Origin: Bacteroidales bacterium UBA4814
GTDB lineage: Bacteria; Bacteroidota; Bacteroidia; Bacteroidales; UBA7960
Assembly: GCA_002402465.1 (NCBI GenBank)
Contig: DHFW01000006.1
Location: 1-54,130 of the forward strand
Reading direction: 5' to 3'
Length of the DNA: 54,130 nt
Position numbers and translations under genes: made by a program. Numbering within the stretch: position 1 is the stretch's first letter; each line of letters starts with the position of its first letter. Shown here piece after piece: positions 42,433-50,628 of this stretch. The notes below the pieces were generated by a model, which ran no database searches, had not been told where the DNA came from, and saw nothing but the letters and a program-made list of their open reading frames with translations.

Positions 42433-43134
42433 ATGAAAAAGACCGCACAGGAATACCACGATCTGTTTTCTAGCCTTTCGGCAGAAGAAATACTCGGAAA
42501 AGTACTTGAGATGCATTCCGCGAAAGCGGTATTCAGCAGCAGCCTGGGTGCCGAAGATCAGGTGATCACCCACATGCTGATGCAGATCGATAAGAAGGCT
42601 TCGATCTTCACGCTCGATACCGGTCGAATGTTTCCCGAAACCTACGAGTTGATTGAAAAGACCGAGGCTCGATACGACTTCCGGATTAAAGTTTTTTTTC
42701 CTGATTACCAGGCAGTGGAGCAAATGGTGCAGAGCCGTGGCATCAACCTTTTTTACCACAGCATCGAAAATCGCAAGATGTGCTGCCATATCCGCAAAAT
42801 AGAACCACTGAAAAGGGCTCTTAAAGGTAATGAGGTGTGGATTACCGGCCTGAGACGCGAGCAGTCGCCTACACGGCAGGATTTGCAATATGCCGAATGG
42901 GATTCGGCAAACCGCATTATAAAGGTTAACCCTTTGCTCGACTGGACTGAGCAGCAGGTTTGGGACTACATTCGAAAACACAAGATCCCTTACAACAGCT
43001 TGCACGACAAAGGTTTTCCCAGTATTGGCTGTCAGCCATGCACCAGGGCAGTTGAACCCGGCGAGGATGTGCGCGCCGGACGATGGTGGTGGGAAAATCC
43101 AGACACCAAGGAATGTGGATTACATAAGCGCTAA
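42433..43134 (+). CDS. cysH: Adenylylsulfate (APS) reductase, assimilatory type
   Basis: This 233-residue reductase converts APS to sulfite in sulfate assimilation. The P-loop-like SSSLGAEDQVITHM starts the PP-loop domain, with TGLRREQSPTR in the middle. Cys117-Cys118 and Cys200-x2-Cys203 match the CC...CxxC set that binds a [4Fe-4S] cluster, which marks APS-type rather than PAPS-type enzymes. Cys228 (ECGLH) is the catalytic cysteine. It is preceded by the MBL-fold gene at 8 bp. CysN/D and sulfite reductase genes are not in the window. Confidence 0.93.
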   Translation: MKKTAQEYHDLFSSLSAEEILGKVLEMHSAKAVFSSSLGAEDQVITHMLMQIDKKASIFTLDTGRMFPETYELIEKTEARYDFRIKVFFPDYQAVEQMVQSRGINLFYHSIENRKMCCHIRKIEPLKRALKGNEVWITGLRREQSPTRQDLQYAEWDSANRIIKVNPLLDWTEQQVWDYIRKHKIPYNSLHDKGFPSIGCQPCTRAVEPGEDVRAGRWWWENPDTKECGLHKR

Positions 43135-43171
43135 CAGGCACCTGATCGCCAGTTTAAAAAAATAAGAAAAG

Positions 43172-43204
43172 TTTGGCCAAGTGTGGCTTTTGCCATTATT
43201 TTTG
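43172..43204 (+). promoter_or_regulatory. Complete Bacteroidota promoter within the annotated kinase frame
   Basis: TTTG (43172-43175), a 21-bp spacer and TATTTTTG (43197-43204) make a full -33/-7 promoter, the best in the window. It overlaps the GTG at 43183 that opens the longest kinase frame, so the gene must start further downstream. Confidence 0.65.
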
Positions 43205-43233
43205 CATTTTCCAATTTTATAAAAATAACCAAA

Positions 43234-44382
43234 TTGGGTCATAGCGGCAAAAAGGATCTTAACGAAAATTCGGGCGATAAAAGCCCTGCTGAAGAAACAG
43301 AACGCTATAAGATTCTGTTTCAGAAAGCACCCCTTGTGCAGTTGCTGGTAAACCCCTGCAATAATACCATTCTCGATGCCAATCGGGCAGCGGCCACTCT
43401 TTACGGGCGCGAAGATGCCGCTTCATTAATTGGGCAGGATCTGCTCGGGTTGCACCCCGCCCAGGCCGGGCTAATGAAAGAAAGCCTGAAAGAAGCTTTG
43501 CGCTATGGCGAAAGTCACTTCTCTTTTACATTCCAAAGTACCGCCAATGGTCCTGTGGATCTGGCACTCTTTGCCGGGAAAATTGACCTGGGGAAAAATG
43601 AACTGCTTTTTGTAAATATCCAGGATATTTCCGACACCAAAAAGGCTGAAAGGATACTGACTCAGAAAAATACCGAGTTGCAAAAAACCAATGCTGAGCT
43701 CGACCATTTTGTTTACAGCACCTCCCACGAGTTGAGGGCGCCGCTGGTATCTGTGCTGGGGCTTATCAGCCTGTTAGAGACCGAGTCCAATGAAAGCGAG
43801 CAAATTTCGTATATAAGACTGATGAAAGAAAGCATTCACAAGCTCGATCTGATCATCCACGATATTATCGATTATTCAAGAAATGCCCGTTTCGAGGTGA
43901 ATGTTTCTCCAATAGATTTTGATTTTCTGCTCGAAAAAACCATCAACAACCTTCAATACCTTCCACATATCCAAAAGATTGATTTACGACTGAAGGTAAA
44001 CCACGAAGGTATATTTTGCTCTGATAAGCGCAGGGTAGAGGTCATTCTCAGTAATTTGATCTCGAATAGTTTAAAGTTTTTTAACCCCAAGGCAACTCAG
44101 CCATTTGTGGAAATACTGGTGCAGGTTAATCCGCAGCAGGCTGTTATCCGTGTAGAGGACAATGGCCTGGGTATTCCGGAAGCACACCTTCCCAGAATTT
44201 TTGAAATGTTTTTTCGTGGATACGAGCAAAGCACCGGCAGTGGCATTGGCCTCTATATCGTAAAGGAAATTGTGGATAAGTTAAAAGGCAGCCTGCAGAT
44301 AGAATCTGCAGAAGGCAAGGGAAGCGTGTTTACAGTAAAAATTCCCAACCAACCCCAACCAAACCCCAACGATGCCTGTTAA
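43234..44382 (+). CDS. PAS-domain cytoplasmic histidine kinase
   Basis: This 382-residue kinase runs from a TTG at 43234. A PAS domain (about 15-140; LVQLLVNPCNNTILDANRAAATLYG) and a short coiled coil precede the HisKA box STSHELRAPLVSVLGLI and the ATPase (N-box LSNLISNSLKF, VEDNGLGI, GSGIGLYIVKEI). The upstream frame would start with GTG at 43183, but that codon lies inside a TTTG-N21-TATTTTTG promoter, so it cannot be in a normal mRNA. No ATG is available near the start. It overlaps the receiver gene by 11 bp. Confidence 0.88.
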   Translation: MGHSGKKDLNENSGDKSPAEETERYKILFQKAPLVQLLVNPCNNTILDANRAAATLYGREDAASLIGQDLLGLHPAQAGLMKESLKEALRYGESHFSFTFQSTANGPVDLALFAGKIDLGKNELLFVNIQDISDTKKAERILTQKNTELQKTNAELDHFVYSTSHELRAPLVSVLGLISLLETESNESEQISYIRLMKESIHKLDLIIHDIIDYSRNARFEVNVSPIDFDFLLEKTINNLQYLPHIQKIDLRLKVNHEGIFCSDKRRVEVILSNLISNSLKFFNPKATQPFVEILVQVNPQQAVIRVEDNGLGIPEAHLPRIFEMFFRGYEQSTGSGIGLYIVKEIVDKLKGSLQIESAEGKGSVFTVKIPNQPQPNPNDAC

Positions 44383-44764
44383 AAATCTTCTTCTTATTGA
44401 CGATAGCGACATTGACAACATTGTAAACCGCAAAATTGTGGAGAAATGCCATTTTGCTGAAAATATCACGGTTAAGAAAAGTGCCCGTGCCGGACTTGAA
44501 TACCTCAACGACACCCTGGCAAGCCATCCTTCCAGCCTGCCCGAGCTGATATTTCTGGATATTCGCATGCCCGACATCGACGGTTTCGGTTTTCTGGAGG
44601 CCTTTCAGTCTCTCGATCCGGCCATCAGGCAGCACTGCAAAATTGCCATGCTTTCCTCTTCTATCGATGCCGACGATTACCGCCGTGCCGTCGAAAATCC
44701 CTTTGTAATTAAGTTTGTGAACAAGCCCCTTTCTGTCAAGGCTTTACAAGAAATTTCGCTCTGA
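44372..44764 (+). CDS. Single-domain response regulator (CheY/Rcp1-like)
   Basis: This 130-residue receiver has the acidic pocket LLIDDSDID near the N-terminus, phosphoacceptor Asp in IFLDIRMPDIDGF and the conserved Lys in VNKPLS. It has no output domain. Such Rcp1-like proteins act as phosphorelay intermediates for PAS kinases. It overlaps the kinase gene by 11 bp, so the two are translated together. The downstream 130 bp before the next ORF hold only a promoter-like element. Confidence 0.92.
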   Translation: MPVKNLLLIDDSDIDNIVNRKIVEKCHFAENITVKKSARAGLEYLNDTLASHPSSLPELIFLDIRMPDIDGFGFLEAFQSLDPAIRQHCKIAMLSSSIDADDYRRAVENPFVIKFVNKPLSVKALQEISL

Positions 44765-44883
44765 GGGTTTGCCCGAAACCCGTTTCAGGCTTGCTGAAAA
44801 AGCAATACCCGTAATTTAACCCGGTAGTTTTCCGTGGTTGTAAATGGTGGTTTTTGCCCTTACGGAGAAAGGATGGCTGTGCC

Positions 44884-44891
44884 TATATTTG
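44884..44891 (+). promoter_or_regulatory. -7 promoter element directly before a small ORF
   Basis: TATATTTG is followed by AAGG and the ATG at 44896. This is the third case of TAnnTTTG-N4-ATG in the window. Confidence 0.5.
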
Positions 44892-44895
44892 AAGG

Positions 44896-45102
44896 ATGTT
44901 TTGTGCAAACAATATCCAAGGCATGAGCAAATTCCGAATGATTGTAAGTCCGGTTGCCAACAACGAAGGCTACCTCGTAAAACTGGTAAGCTTTAAAGGG
45001 GCAATGGTGAAAACGGTTTACTTAGGCAAAAGCTTGGAGATTCCTTGCATTAAAAAACTAATCAGCACCTATGCCAATGCATTGCAGACCAATAATGCCT
45101 GA
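44896..45102 (+). CDS. Small hypothetical protein
   Basis: This 68-codon frame is short and Lys/Val-rich. The C-terminal 59 residues from MSKFRMIV (44923) look like a compact alpha/beta protein with no recognised family. Its promoter element TATATTTG sits four bases before the ATG at 44896, so translation may begin there on a leaderless mRNA. If a leader exists, the ATG at 44923 is better. A strong terminator follows at 45113-45148, supporting a real transcript. Confidence 0.5.
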   Translation: MFCANNIQGMSKFRMIVSPVANNEGYLVKLVSFKGAMVKTVYLGKSLEIPCIKKLISTYANALQTNNA

Positions 45103-45112
45103 CCATATAAAC

Positions 45113-45148
45113 AAAAAAAGACTGCCCGGACAAAGCAGTCTTTTTTTT
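45113..45148 (+). terminator. Rho-independent terminator after the small ORF
   Basis: The GACTGC/GCAGTC stem (45120-45125 and 45135-45140) is extended by A/T pairs and ends in a T8 tract. It lies 10 bp after the stop codon at 45102. Confidence 0.8.
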
Positions 45149-45366
45149 ATTGAAAGCGACCCAAGGCCTGAGCCTTTCTAACTCTGATACCTCCCCTTTC
45201 AGATCAAAACTACCCGGAAAAACTACTAATTCAAAGTTTGTCCGACAAGTTGAATGTTAATAACCCCCGGGTTAATTTTGACAACGGATATTCCGGAGAA
45301 CTCCGCCGCTAAGGTTCCGCCCGGGTCGCTTTTTTCTTTGTAATCCAGCCTTTCAAAAAACCTAAT

Positions 45367-45471
45367 ATATTCTAAAAGAATATGTAACAAAGTTAATACT
45401 TCCAAAAGGACTGAGCAATTCGCTAATTTACTAAAATTTGTATTAGTAAAAACCCTTATGTTTTAGGGTTT
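45367..45471. repeat. Three inverted repeats in a 480-bp gene-free gap
   Basis: The gap 45149-45586 holds ATATTC/GAATAT (45367-45383), TTTACTAA/TTAGTAAA (45427-45450, perfect 8-bp arms) and AAACCCT/AGGGTTT (45450-45471). The last two share a base and would form adjacent stem-loops. No coding frame is supported in the gap. They could be a small RNA, a regulatory site or remnants of the deletion history to the right. Confidence 0.4.
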
Positions 45472-45586
45472 AAACGATTGATCAAAAATACCTTTTCCAT
45501 TCATTGATAAGTGGTTAATAAAAATTTTGTTCAGATATTTACTTCGGAAATCTATCAAAAAAAAAAGAGTTGGATTTTGAGGGATT

Positions 45587-46369
45587 TTAGCTGGATTTTT
45601 TGGGCAAAATTTCGTTAAACACGGTGGTTCCTCCGTCCACTTTAAAAATTGATCCGGTAATCCACGAGGCTTTGTCCGAAAGCAGGAAATGAACCATTTG
45701 GGCTATGTCTTCCGGCTTTCCAATGCGGCCAATGGGATATTTTGGTTCAGACTTCTGCAGCATTTGTTGGTACACTTCCTGGCTGGGTACCACTTTGCTG
45801 TCGAGGTGCAAGTGGGTTTCCACCAGGCCGGGATTTACCGCGTTGACCCTTATTTTGTATGGGCCCAACTCGCCTGCCAAAAACTCGGTAAGCATATCCA
45901 CCCCGGCTTTCGAAACCGAATAGGCAATGCTTCGGCCTGGCACTCGCGAAGCAATAGACGAAATGTTTACAACCGATGCTCCTTTGGCATTGATCAAAAG
46001 GGGCAAAAGTGTTTGGGTCAACAAATAGGGTGCGTTGAGATTTATGTCGAGGTTTTCTTTCCACAGCTCGTAGCCAATATCCTGTATGCCGCCGGCCGTA
46101 AGCATACCCGCATTGTTTACCAGTCCGTGCAGTTTGCCGTATTTTTCGTTCAGCAACTCAAAAAGCCTCTGGCAGTCGGAGGGCTGGCTAACATCGCCCG
46201 TAATAAAATCGACCTTTCCCTTCAATTCAGGCTTTTCTTTCAGGGCACGTTCAATCTTGTCTTTACTTCGGCTCAGAGAGATTACATGGTAGCCACCTTC
46301 CTTTGTTAACAGGTCGGCAATGGCCAATCCAATACCTGAACTTCCTCCGGTTACTAAAATGTTTTTCAT
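45587..46369 (-). CDS. Short-chain dehydrogenase/reductase
   Basis: This 260-residue classical SDR has the dinucleotide motif TGGSSGIGLAI at 7-17, the NNAG structural motif (LVNNAGML), Ser in INISSIASR and the catalytic YSVSKAG (Tyr and Lys). The C-terminal PIGRIGKPEDIAQMVHFLLSDKASWITG is typical of 3-ketoacyl-ACP reductase or sugar dehydrogenase-like members. The substrate is unknown. Upstream on the same strand, 14 bp away, lies the stump of an alcohol dehydrogenase, so an ADH-SDR operon probably existed and lost its promoter. Confidence 0.88.
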   Translation of the reverse strand: MKNILVTGGSSGIGLAIADLLTKEGGYHVISLSRSKDKIERALKEKPELKGKVDFITGDVSQPSDCQRLFELLNEKYGKLHGLVNNAGMLTAGGIQDIGYELWKENLDINLNAPYLLTQTLLPLLINAKGASVVNISSIASRVPGRSIAYSVSKAGVDMLTEFLAGELGPYKIRVNAVNPGLVETHLHLDSKVVPSQEVYQQMLQKSEPKYPIGRIGKPEDIAQMVHFLLSDKASWITGSIFKVDGGTTVFNEILPKKSS

Positions 46370-46383
46370 ATTTTATCTTTTTG

Positions 46384-46495
46384 TCAAATATCGGCAATTC
46401 TGAGCACGATTTTGCCAAATTGCGACTGATTTTGCATCTGGTTGTAGGCAGCCTGCACTTCCTCAATAGGAAAAACCCTGTCTACAATTGGGGTG
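46384..46495 (-). pseudogene. C-terminal stump of a zinc alcohol dehydrogenase/quinone oxidoreductase
   Basis: The minus-strand frame ends TPIVDRVFPIEEVQAAYNQM and QSQFGKIVLRIADI, matching the last 35 residues of MDR-type quinone oxidoreductases (P-x-IDRVFP-x-EE...FGKIV). Upstream of about position 46495 the similarity ends abruptly and the sequence becomes the plus-strand DUF3078 gene. The rest of the enzyme, some 290 residues with the catalytic and cofactor domains, is gone. Its stop is 14 bp before the SDR start, so the two genes were once an operon. Confidence 0.75.
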
Positions 46496-47296
46496 ACAAT
46501 GAATTCATTGACAAATGACTGGGTGGGCGGTGGTGAAAACAGCTTTGCCTCAACCAGCATCGTCGTGCTGGGTGCCAATTATGCCAAAGACAAGAATACC
46601 TGGGAAAACAAGCTTGACCTGGCCTATGGTATTATAAAAACCCAGGATACTCCAATGCGAAAAAACGAGGATAAAATTGATTTCCTTTCAAAATATGGTC
46701 GTAAGGTTACAGATAAACTAAGTGCTTCAGCCCTGGTGAATTTCCGAAGCCAATTCGATGCCGGTTACAAATATCCTAACGACAGTGTGGTGGTTTCGCG
46801 TTTCATGGCACCAGGTTATTTGATGGCTTCGTTGGGTTTCGACTACAAGCCGGTTGAATACCTATCCATATTCCTCTCGCCAGCAACGGGTAAGTTTACT
46901 TTTGTCCTTGATGATGATCTGGCTGCGATTGGTGCATATGGGGTCGATCCCGGGAAAAATGTGAACCCCGAGTTTGGTGCCCTGGCTTCTATTGCTTTTG
47001 CAAAGGAAGTTTTCGAAAATGTGAGACTTGCTTCAAAAGTTGACCTTTTTAATAATTACACTGATAAGGATAAAAGCAACCGAAAGAACACGGATGTAAA
47101 CTGGGAAACCACCCTGAACATGAAGGTAAACAGGTTCATTACGGCAAGCATGGGCTTCAACCTGATTTACGATCATGACATTCCAATCTCGATTTATGAA
47201 ACCATTGCCGGTGAACAGGTTCAGGTTGGAACGGGCCCCCGGACCCAGTTCAAACAGCTGTTTGGTATTGGCTTGTCTTATAACTTCAAAAAGTAA
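46493..47296 (+). pseudogene. 5'-truncated DUF3078 protein
   Basis: The 267-codon frame has DUF3078-type content: NDWVGGGENSFASTS near the start, NTWENKLDLAYGIIKTQD, the region around FRSQFDAGYKYPND, FMAPGYLMASLGFDYKP and a final outer-membrane-like strand GIGLSYNFKK. The family normally has a signal peptide and 40-60 residues before the NW-x-GGG motif. Here the first 8-10 codons come from the junction with the dehydrogenase stump, so export is unlikely. It is probably not functional even though the frame is open. Confidence 0.7.
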
Positions 47297-47322
47297 CCAT
47301 TTGAAAAATTAGTCTTTTATGC

Positions 47323-47351
47323 TCACGGGGTGATCTCAAGTCACCCCGTGA
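47323..47351. terminator. Bidirectional terminator between DUF3078 remnant and glnN
   Basis: The perfect 11-bp stem TCACGGGGTGA/TCACCCCGTGA has a 7-nt loop, with A-rich and T9 flanks. It can serve the plus-strand remnant and the minus-strand glnN gene. Confidence 0.85.
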
Positions 47352-47386
47352 TTTTTTTTAAGAATTTAAGACTTTTGACTTTCTGA

Positions 47387-49573
47387 CTATTTAATAAACA
47401 TCATCTCCCTGTACTTGGGTAGGGGCCACAGTTGGTCCTCAACCAGGATTTCGAGCTTGTCGATGTGGTAACGAATTTCTTCCATTAGCGGTTTTACTTT
47501 TTGGCAATAAGCCCGGGCACATGCAGGCATGTCCTCGGTTTGATTGGCTATCTTGCGCTCCGAGATCATCTGGCTAACCATCAGGCGGATCTGGGTAATG
47601 TGGCCTGAGATCTTTAAAATGGAATGCATCTGCATTTCCGAATGCTCCTTATACAGGGGCTCTGGCAGCACCTCTTTCAGGCCTTTCACGTTTTCTACCA
47701 GCATGTTCTGGTAACGGATAGCTGCCGGAATAATATGGTTTCCAGAAAGGTCGGCCAGCACTCGCGACTCGATTTGCAGCACTTTGGCATAATTCTCAAG
47801 CCTGATTTCGTACCTTGCATGGAGTTCTTTTTCAGAAAAGATATTGTTCTTGACGAAAAGATCGAGGGTGCTTTTTGAGACATAAGACTCGAGGGCTTCA
47901 GGTGTATTCCTTAAGTTGGATAGTCCGCGGCGGGCAGCTTCCTCGACCCATTCCTGGCTGTATCCGTTGCCTTCGAAAAGAATGTTTTTCGACTCACGAA
48001 TATATTTTCGCAGCACCCTGAAAATGGCTTCGTCTTTCTCCACGCCTTTTTCCATACTCCGATCCACTTCGGATTTAAATTGTTTCAGCTGATCGGCAAG
48101 AATGGTATTAAGCACGATCATAGAGGGTCCGCAATTGGCGGCTGAACCCACTGCCCGGAACTCGAACTTGTTGCCTGTAAAGGCCATGGGGGAGGTTCTG
48201 TTGCGGTCGGTATTGTCGATTATGATTCTCGGAATTTTCCCAATATTCAATTTCAGCTCGGTCTTCTCATCCGGGGTCATTTTGCGGTCTTTCACCTTTC
48301 TCTCAATTTCACCAAGGACCCTGGTAAGCTGCCGGCCTATAAACATGGAGATAATGGCAGGCGGGGCTTCGTTGGCACCCAGACGATGGTCGTTTCCGGC
48401 CGAGGCAATGGCCCCTCTTAGCAGGGCTGCGTGCTCATTTACAGCCTTAATGATGTTGATAAAGAATGTTAGAAAGAGCAGGTTGGTTTTTGGGGTGTGG
48501 CCCGGGCTGAGAAGGTTTTTGCCAGTATTGGTGGCCAGCGACCAGTTGTTATGCTTGCCACTGCCATTTACCCCTTCGAAGGGTTTCTCATGAAAAAGGA
48601 CGCGGAAGCGGTGCTTGCGGGCGATCTTGTCCATAATTACCATAACGAGCTGGTTGTGGTCAATGGCAATGTTCACTTCCTCGTAAACGGGAGCCAGCTC
48701 AAATTGGTTGGGAGCCACTTCATTGTGGCGGGTTTTTACAGGAATTCCAAGTTTCCATGACTCCACTTCGAATTCTTTCATAAAGGCAGCTACCCGGTGA
48801 GGAATGGCGCCAAAATAATGGTCTTCGAGTTGCTGTCCCCTTGCGGGGATGTGCCCGGTGAGGGTGCGGCCTGTCATAACAAGGTCGGGGCGGGCAAAAT
48901 ACAGGGCTTCATCAACAAGAAAATACTCCTGCTCCCAGCCCAGGGTGGGATAAACCTTGGTGATGTTTCGATCGAAAAGCTGACATACTTCCACAGCCAC
49001 CTGGTCCATTAATGCAATGGTTTTAAGCAGGGGCATTTTAAAGTCGAGGGCTTCGCCGGTATAGGCAATAAATATGGTGGGGATGCAAAGGGTGCCATCC
49101 ATGATAAAGGCCGGAGAGGAGGGGTCCCAGGCCGAATAGCCGCGGGCTTCGAAGGTGTTGCGCAGCCCGCCGCTGGGAAAACTGCTGGCATCGGGCTCCT
49201 GTTGCACCAGCTGAGAGCCGTCGAACTGCTCGATGGTCAGGTTGGGCTCCACCGGGCTGAAAAAGGCATCGTGCTTTTCGGCTGTGGCGCCATTCAATGG
49301 CAAAAACCAGTGGGTGTAATGGCTGGCGCCTTTGCTTATGGCCCAGGCTTTCATTGCAGAAGCCACCTGGTCGGCAATACGCGGGTCGATCGGCCCCGAC
49401 TTGTCGATGGCCTCAGTGAGTTGCCTGAAGACATCCTCGGGCAGGTATTCGCGCATAACCAGGCGCGAAAATACGTTGGTGCCAAAATATTCCGAAACTT
49501 TGGGCGAAATATTCACGGCTTCGGGAAAGGGGCGGGAAACCGCCGACTGTAATGCATTAATTCGGTGTGTCAT
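47387..49573 (-). CDS. glnN: Glutamine synthetase type III
   Basis: This 728-residue GlnN makes glutamine from glutamate and ammonia. The long N-terminal section (1-170) and the order of motifs (GWEQEYFLVDEALYFARPDLVMTGRTL, VKTRHNEVAPNQFELAPVYEE, EKPFEGVNGSGKHNNWSLAT, NRTSPMAFTGNKFEFRAVGS) match the type III family rather than GlnA I or II. The NRTSP segment is diagnostic. The length is usual for the type. A TACTTTTG promoter element at 49594-49601 gives a short leader of about 20 nt. It stands alone, with a terminator downstream. Confidence 0.95.
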   Translation of the reverse strand: MTHRINALQSAVSRPFPEAVNISPKVSEYFGTNVFSRLVMREYLPEDVFRQLTEAIDKSGPIDPRIADQVASAMKAWAISKGASHYTHWFLPLNGATAEKHDAFFSPVEPNLTIEQFDGSQLVQQEPDASSFPSGGLRNTFEARGYSAWDPSSPAFIMDGTLCIPTIFIAYTGEALDFKMPLLKTIALMDQVAVEVCQLFDRNITKVYPTLGWEQEYFLVDEALYFARPDLVMTGRTLTGHIPARGQQLEDHYFGAIPHRVAAFMKEFEVESWKLGIPVKTRHNEVAPNQFELAPVYEEVNIAIDHNQLVMVIMDKIARKHRFRVLFHEKPFEGVNGSGKHNNWSLATNTGKNLLSPGHTPKTNLLFLTFFINIIKAVNEHAALLRGAIASAGNDHRLGANEAPPAIISMFIGRQLTRVLGEIERKVKDRKMTPDEKTELKLNIGKIPRIIIDNTDRNRTSPMAFTGNKFEFRAVGSAANCGPSMIVLNTILADQLKQFKSEVDRSMEKGVEKDEAIFRVLRKYIRESKNILFEGNGYSQEWVEEAARRGLSNLRNTPEALESYVSKSTLDLFVKNNIFSEKELHARYEIRLENYAKVLQIESRVLADLSGNHIIPAAIRYQNMLVENVKGLKEVLPEPLYKEHSEMQMHSILKISGHITQIRLMVSQMISERKIANQTEDMPACARAYCQKVKPLMEEIRYHIDKLEILVEDQLWPLPKYREMMFIK

Positions 49574-49593
49574 TTGAAAAAGTTTAGGATTTT

Positions 49594-49601
49594 CAAAAGT
49601 A
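49594..49601 (-). promoter_or_regulatory. -7 promoter element of glnN
   Basis: The minus strand reads TACTTTTG, 20 nt before the ATG at 49573. No -33 box was found at 19-21 bp. Confidence 0.45.
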
Positions 49602-49695
49602 CACCAAAAAAACAGGGGGTAGGTTAAAAAAATATTAACTTTTTCAACAAAGTGTTGATAAAAATGGGGGGGGTGTAATAAAAAAACTATAAGTT

Positions 49696-50628
49696 TTAGG
49701 AAAGAAAACTAATTTTTTTCAGTACCTGATCCACCTTTTCGTCAATAGAGAGGTTGCCATCGATCCAGTTAATTTGCAATCCCTGGCGTTCCATGCGCCT
49801 GAACCAGGTCATTTGGCGCTTGGCAAACTGATGGATGGCTGTGTTGAGGGTTGTGAACATCTCATCGTATGAGATTTCGCCAGTAACATATTGGGTAAGT
49901 ATCCGGTATTCCAGACCGTAAAACTTCAGCTGCTCGGGTTTAAGGCCGGAGTTTAGCAGGCGGTTAATCTCATCGAGCATACCTGCTTCAAGCCGGCGGT
50001 TTAGCCTTTCAGTAATGCGCTGACGGATTAAAGTGCGTTCAAAGTGGATACCGAAAATTATGGGTTTGAAAGTGGGGTAGCCTGCTTTTTTTTTAGCTTG
50101 ATTTTTCTGGTGGACTTCTATTTCTATGGCCCTGATCAGGCGCTCACGGTCGGTAGTGTCAGTGGTATTGTGCAGGGGGCGGTATTGTGCAAGCAGCTGT
50201 GAAAGTTCTTCATTGGTAAGCAATTGAAGGCTTTGGCGCAGTTCAGGGTCAGGCTCTACTTTCTGCAGGGAATAACCTTTGAGAGCAGCCTCGATGTAAA
50301 GACCGGTTCCACCACACAAAACAGCTTGTTTGCGTCTTTTTTGAATATGCTTCAGGGCTTTGATAAAATCCTGCTGAAACTCGAATACATTGTATTCGTA
50401 GCCCGGATCAACAATATCTACCAGGTGATAGGGCACCAGCAGATCGTCCACCATAAAATCGTGGAGGTCCTTGCCTGTGCCGACATCCATGCCGCGATAC
50501 ACTTGCCGGGAATCGGCACTAATAACCTCACCCTCGCATTTTGCAGCCACGCAGGCGGCCAAACGTGTTTTGCCGGTGGCGGTGGGGCCTGTAATTACTA
50601 TTAGAAGTTCGGGATTTGGGAGGCTCAT
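49696..50628 (-). CDS. miaA: tRNA dimethylallyltransferase
   Basis: This 310-residue enzyme adds a prenyl group to A37 of tRNAs reading UNN codons. The P-loop TGPTATGKTRLA is at 13-24, followed by ISADSRQVYRGMDVGTGK and the conserved DxxxxGY-type stretch (VDIVDPGYEYNVFEFQQ). The C-terminal substrate-binding residues FAKRQMTWFRRM are present. It is the last gene of the typA-glycosyltransferase-miaA run and overlaps the glycosyltransferase by 4 bp (50625-50628). Confidence 0.95.
   Translation of the reverse strand: MSLPNPELLIVITGPTATGKTRLAACVAAKCEGEVISADSRQVYRGMDVGTGKDLHDFMVDDLLVPYHLVDIVDPGYEYNVFEFQQDFIKALKHIQKRRKQAVLCGGTGLYIEAALKGYSLQKVEPDPELRQSLQLLTNEELSQLLAQYRPLHNTTDTTDRERLIRAIEIEVHQKNQAKKKAGYPTFKPIIFGIHFERTLIRQRITERLNRRLEAGMLDEINRLLNSGLKPEQLKFYGLEYRILTQYVTGEISYDEMFTTLNTAIHQFAKRQMTWFRRMERQGLQINWIDGNLSIDEKVDQVLKKISFLS

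Noticed and set aside
43183..43233. GTG-started hydrophobic N-terminus of the PAS kinase as a membrane anchor
   Set aside because: The region contains the complete TTTG-N21-TATTTTTG promoter, so it is probably not translated.
45240..45256. Another copy of the IS terminal repeat
   Set aside because: Only GTCCGACAA matches (9 bases); the outer half of the repeat is absent, so it is likely chance.
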